Below are positions 40,391 through 42,037 of a stretch of 42,037 bases of DNA, piece after piece. Position 1 is the first letter of the stretch. The number at the start of each line of letters is the position of its first letter. Origin of the DNA: Bacteroidota bacterium (GTDB lineage: Bacteria; Bacteroidota; Ignavibacteria; SZUA-365); contig JACZJN010000024.1 of assembly GCA_014860565.1 (NCBI GenBank), positions 1 to 42,037 of the forward strand. The letters are read 5' to 3'. The notes below the pieces were generated by a model. That model saw only the letters and a list, made by a program, of their open reading frames with translations, made no database searches and had not been told where the DNA came from. Position numbers and translations under genes: made by a program.

Positions 40391-41641
40391 TCAGGCGTCT
40401 GTGTACTTCCGGAACAGCAGCGTCACATTGTGGCCACCGAAGCCGAAAGAATTGGACAGGACGACATCGACCGGATGGTCGATCGCCGTATTGGGAACGT
40501 AATCGAGATCACACTCGGGGTCGGGTGTGGTGTAATTGATCGTCGGGTGCACCTTGCCGGTGTGAATCATCAGAGAAGAGACAATCGCTTCCACAGCTCC
40601 CGCCGCACCGAGAAGGTGGCCGGTCATGGATTTGGTGGAATTGATTTTCAGCTTCGATGCGTGTTCGCCGAACAGGGTCTTGATCGCGGATGTCTCGTTG
40701 CGGTCGTTGTAATACGTGGACGTGCCATGGGCGTTGATGACGCTGACGTCTTCCGGCTGCAGACCGGCGTTCTTTATCGCCGTGCGCATCGAACGCACCG
40801 CGCCTTCGCCGCCAGGGGCGGGTTCGGTTATATGGTATGCATCGGCGGTGAAGCCCATGCCCGATAATTCCGCATAAATCTTCGCACCTCGGCGCAGGGC
40901 ATGGCCCAGTTCTTCGAGCACGAGCACCGCACCGCCGTCGCCCATGACGAATCCGTCACGGTCCTTGTCAAACGGCCGGCTGGCGCCCGACGGATTCTCA
41001 TTGTTTGTCGAAAGCGCGCGTGCGGCATTGAAACCGCCCACACCCATCGGACAAATGGCGGATTCCGCGCCACCGGTGATCATGACATCGGCATCGCCGC
41101 GTTCGATCAGCATCAATGCATCGCCGATTGCATGCGCCGATGTGGCGCAGGCGGAGGTGGTGGCATAGTTGGGGCCCTTGAAGCCGTGCACGATCGAGAC
41201 ATGGCCGGCGGCAATGTCGGAAATCAGCATCGGAACGAAAAACGGGCTGATGCGCCGCGGAGACTTCTCCTCGATCAGCACGTTCTGCTGATCCCAGTTC
41301 GTCCACATACCGCCGATGCCGGAGCCGATGATGACGCCGACGCGCTCATAATCCACCTTCTCGGGAGTCAGGCCGCTGTCCTCGACTGCCATGTTCGCTG
41401 CTGCGACGGCATAGTGCGTGAACTTGTCCATGCGCTTGACAGCCTTCCGGTCAATGAAGTTTTCCGCATCGAATCCCTTGACCTCGCATGCGAACTTCGT
41501 TTTGAACTCGGTGGTGTCGAACGCAGTGATCGGACCGGCGCCGCTCACCCCGGCGAGTGCGTTGTTCCAGAATTCCTGCACGTTCAATCCGATGGGATTG
41601 ACCGTACCCATACCTGTGACAACAACTCGTCGTCTATTCAT
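40391..41641 (-). CDS. fabF: 3-oxoacyl-[acyl-carrier-protein] synthase II
   Basis: 416 residues, ATG at 41641, preceded by GGAGG 7 nt upstream. Thiolase-fold condensing enzyme with the catalytic triad Cys165 (TTSACATSAHAIGD), His305 (NAHGTSTYYND) and His342 (KSMTGHLLGAAG), and the C-terminal SNSFGFGGHN loop. Length and motif positions match FabF (E. coli Cys163, His303, His340). By family knowledge it elongates acyl-ACP with malonyl-ACP in fatty acid synthesis in the cytoplasm. It is transcribed after acpP (78 bp gap with a hairpin) and before rnc. Confidence 0.98.
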   Translation of the reverse strand: MNRRRVVVTGMGTVNPIGLNVQEFWNNALAGVSGAGPITAFDTTEFKTKFACEVKGFDAENFIDRKAVKRMDKFTHYAVAAANMAVEDSGLTPEKVDYERVGVIIGSGIGGMWTNWDQQNVLIEEKSPRRISPFFVPMLISDIAAGHVSIVHGFKGPNYATTSACATSAHAIGDALMLIERGDADVMITGGAESAICPMGVGGFNAARALSTNNENPSGASRPFDKDRDGFVMGDGGAVLVLEELGHALRRGAKIYAELSGMGFTADAYHITEPAPGGEGAVRSMRTAIKNAGLQPEDVSVINAHGTSTYYNDRNETSAIKTLFGEHASKLKINSTKSMTGHLLGAAGAVEAIVSSLMIHTGKVHPTINYTTPDPECDLDYVPNTAIDHPVDVVLSNSFGFGGHNVTLLFRKYTDA

Positions 41642-41661
41642 GGATGACCTCCAAAATGGAT

Positions 41662-41683
41662 TCCCGTCCCCGAAAGGACGGGA
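41662..41683 (-). promoter_or_regulatory. Small hairpin between acpP and fabF
   Basis: Arms TCCCGTCC (41662-41669) and GGACGGGA (41676-41683) with a 6-nt loop lie in the leader of fabF, 21 bp from its start. On the minus strand no long T-run follows. It may trim read-through so that acpP is expressed above fabF, a common arrangement; this is inference. Confidence 0.4.
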
Positions 41684-41719
41684 TAATGAAAAATCATTGG
41701 ATTTCGAACCGTTACGAAA

Positions 41720-41962
41720 TCAGCTGGCCAGATTCTCGGAAATGTACTTGATCGCGTCGCCGACGGTCGTGATCTTTTCGGCGTCTTCATCAGCGATGGT
41801 CAGGTCGAATTCTTTCTCGAATTCCATGACCAGCTCAACGGTGTCGAGGGAATCGGCGCCGAGGTCGTTGGTGAAGGAAGCGGCTTCGTTGATCTGGCTC
41901 TCTTCCACACCAAGCTTGTTGACGATGATCTGCTTGACTTTCTGGCTGACATCTACGGACAT
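41720..41962 (-). CDS. acpP: Acyl carrier protein
   Basis: 80 residues, ATG at 41962, with GGAGGA upstream as ribosome binding site. It is the usual four-helix ACP with the phosphopantetheine attachment Ser38 in [18 protein letters not shown], and acidic throughout. By family knowledge it carries growing acyl chains for FabF, encoded just downstream, and other enzymes. The 75 bp from its start to the window end hold only the ribosome binding site and AT-rich sequence; the promoter was not identified. Confidence 0.98.
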   Translation of the reverse strand: MSVDVSQKVKQIIVNKLGVEESQINEAASFTNDLGADSLDTVELVMEFEKEFDLTIADEDAEKITTVGDAIKYISENLAS

Positions 41963-42037
41963 GTGATCCTCCAGTAATATTGGATGTGTTGTGAAAATGA
42001 ATCGTTATGGTTCTGTTCTATTTGATTACATGATCAT

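Overview
The window (42,037 bp, clearly GC-rich) looks like a chromosomal piece of a bacterium of the Bacteroidota / Ignavibacteria / Kapabacteria kind (FCB group). The main reason is a run of secreted proteins that end in a type IX secretion (T9SS) type A sorting domain of the 'NYPNPFNPST' style. Other pointers are Ycf48-like beta-propellers, a large CxEQ alpha-2-macroglobulin of the Bacteroidota type and frequent weak ribosome binding sites. The exact lineage cannot be read from the sequence alone.

Layout. (1) 1-16,239 is a cell-surface/secretion region with genes on both strands: the end of a T9SS cargo gene, a Ycf48-like repeat protein, a small outer-membrane-like protein, a decayed Ycf48-like/T9SS pseudogene, a subtilase with four exact 82-residue HYR modules, a VIT/VWA-like protein, tRNA-Glu(UUC), a polyprenol-phosphate mannose synthase-like GT2, and a secreted lamin-tail/phospholipase D protein. 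(2) 16,426-22,527 holds one very large alpha-2-macroglobulin family gene. (3) 22,651-34,354, all on the minus strand, holds a surface-sugar cluster. In transcription order it reads IMPase-like phosphatase, flippase-like membrane protein, GT-like protein, SpsF-like cytidylyltransferase, split transketolase N and C subunits, class III aminotransferase, EEP-family protein, SDR, KdsC-like phosphatase, NeuB-like synthase and a sterol-desaturase-like hydroxylase. Several joints are ATGA overlaps or gaps of a few bases. (4) 34,450-36,407 is a small operon with a lipoprotein, a conserved unknown and a GIDE-domain membrane protein. (5) 36,559-41,962 is housekeeping: acpP-fabF-rnc in the usual order, then gcvP.

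How the parts fit. Region 3 has the logic of a CMP-activated 3-deoxy-ulosonate pathway (NeuB-like condensation with PEP, KdsC-like dephosphorylation, SpsF-like CTP activation, transfer, membrane translocation). It lacks the usual NeuC/NeuA or Pse/Leg genes and carries a split transketolase and a GSAM-like aminotransferase instead. This is the best candidate for an undescribed system in the window. Regions 1-2 supply exported proteins, but no T9SS machinery gene is present here.

Several repeat families occupy the gaps: a palindrome with GGGCGGATTC arms at five places (one expanded into an 18-bp tandem array), a 16-unit heptanucleotide repeat between two divergent genes, a CCCCTCTCCT palindrome, and CACGAA-rich repeats, one of which supplies a ribosome binding site.
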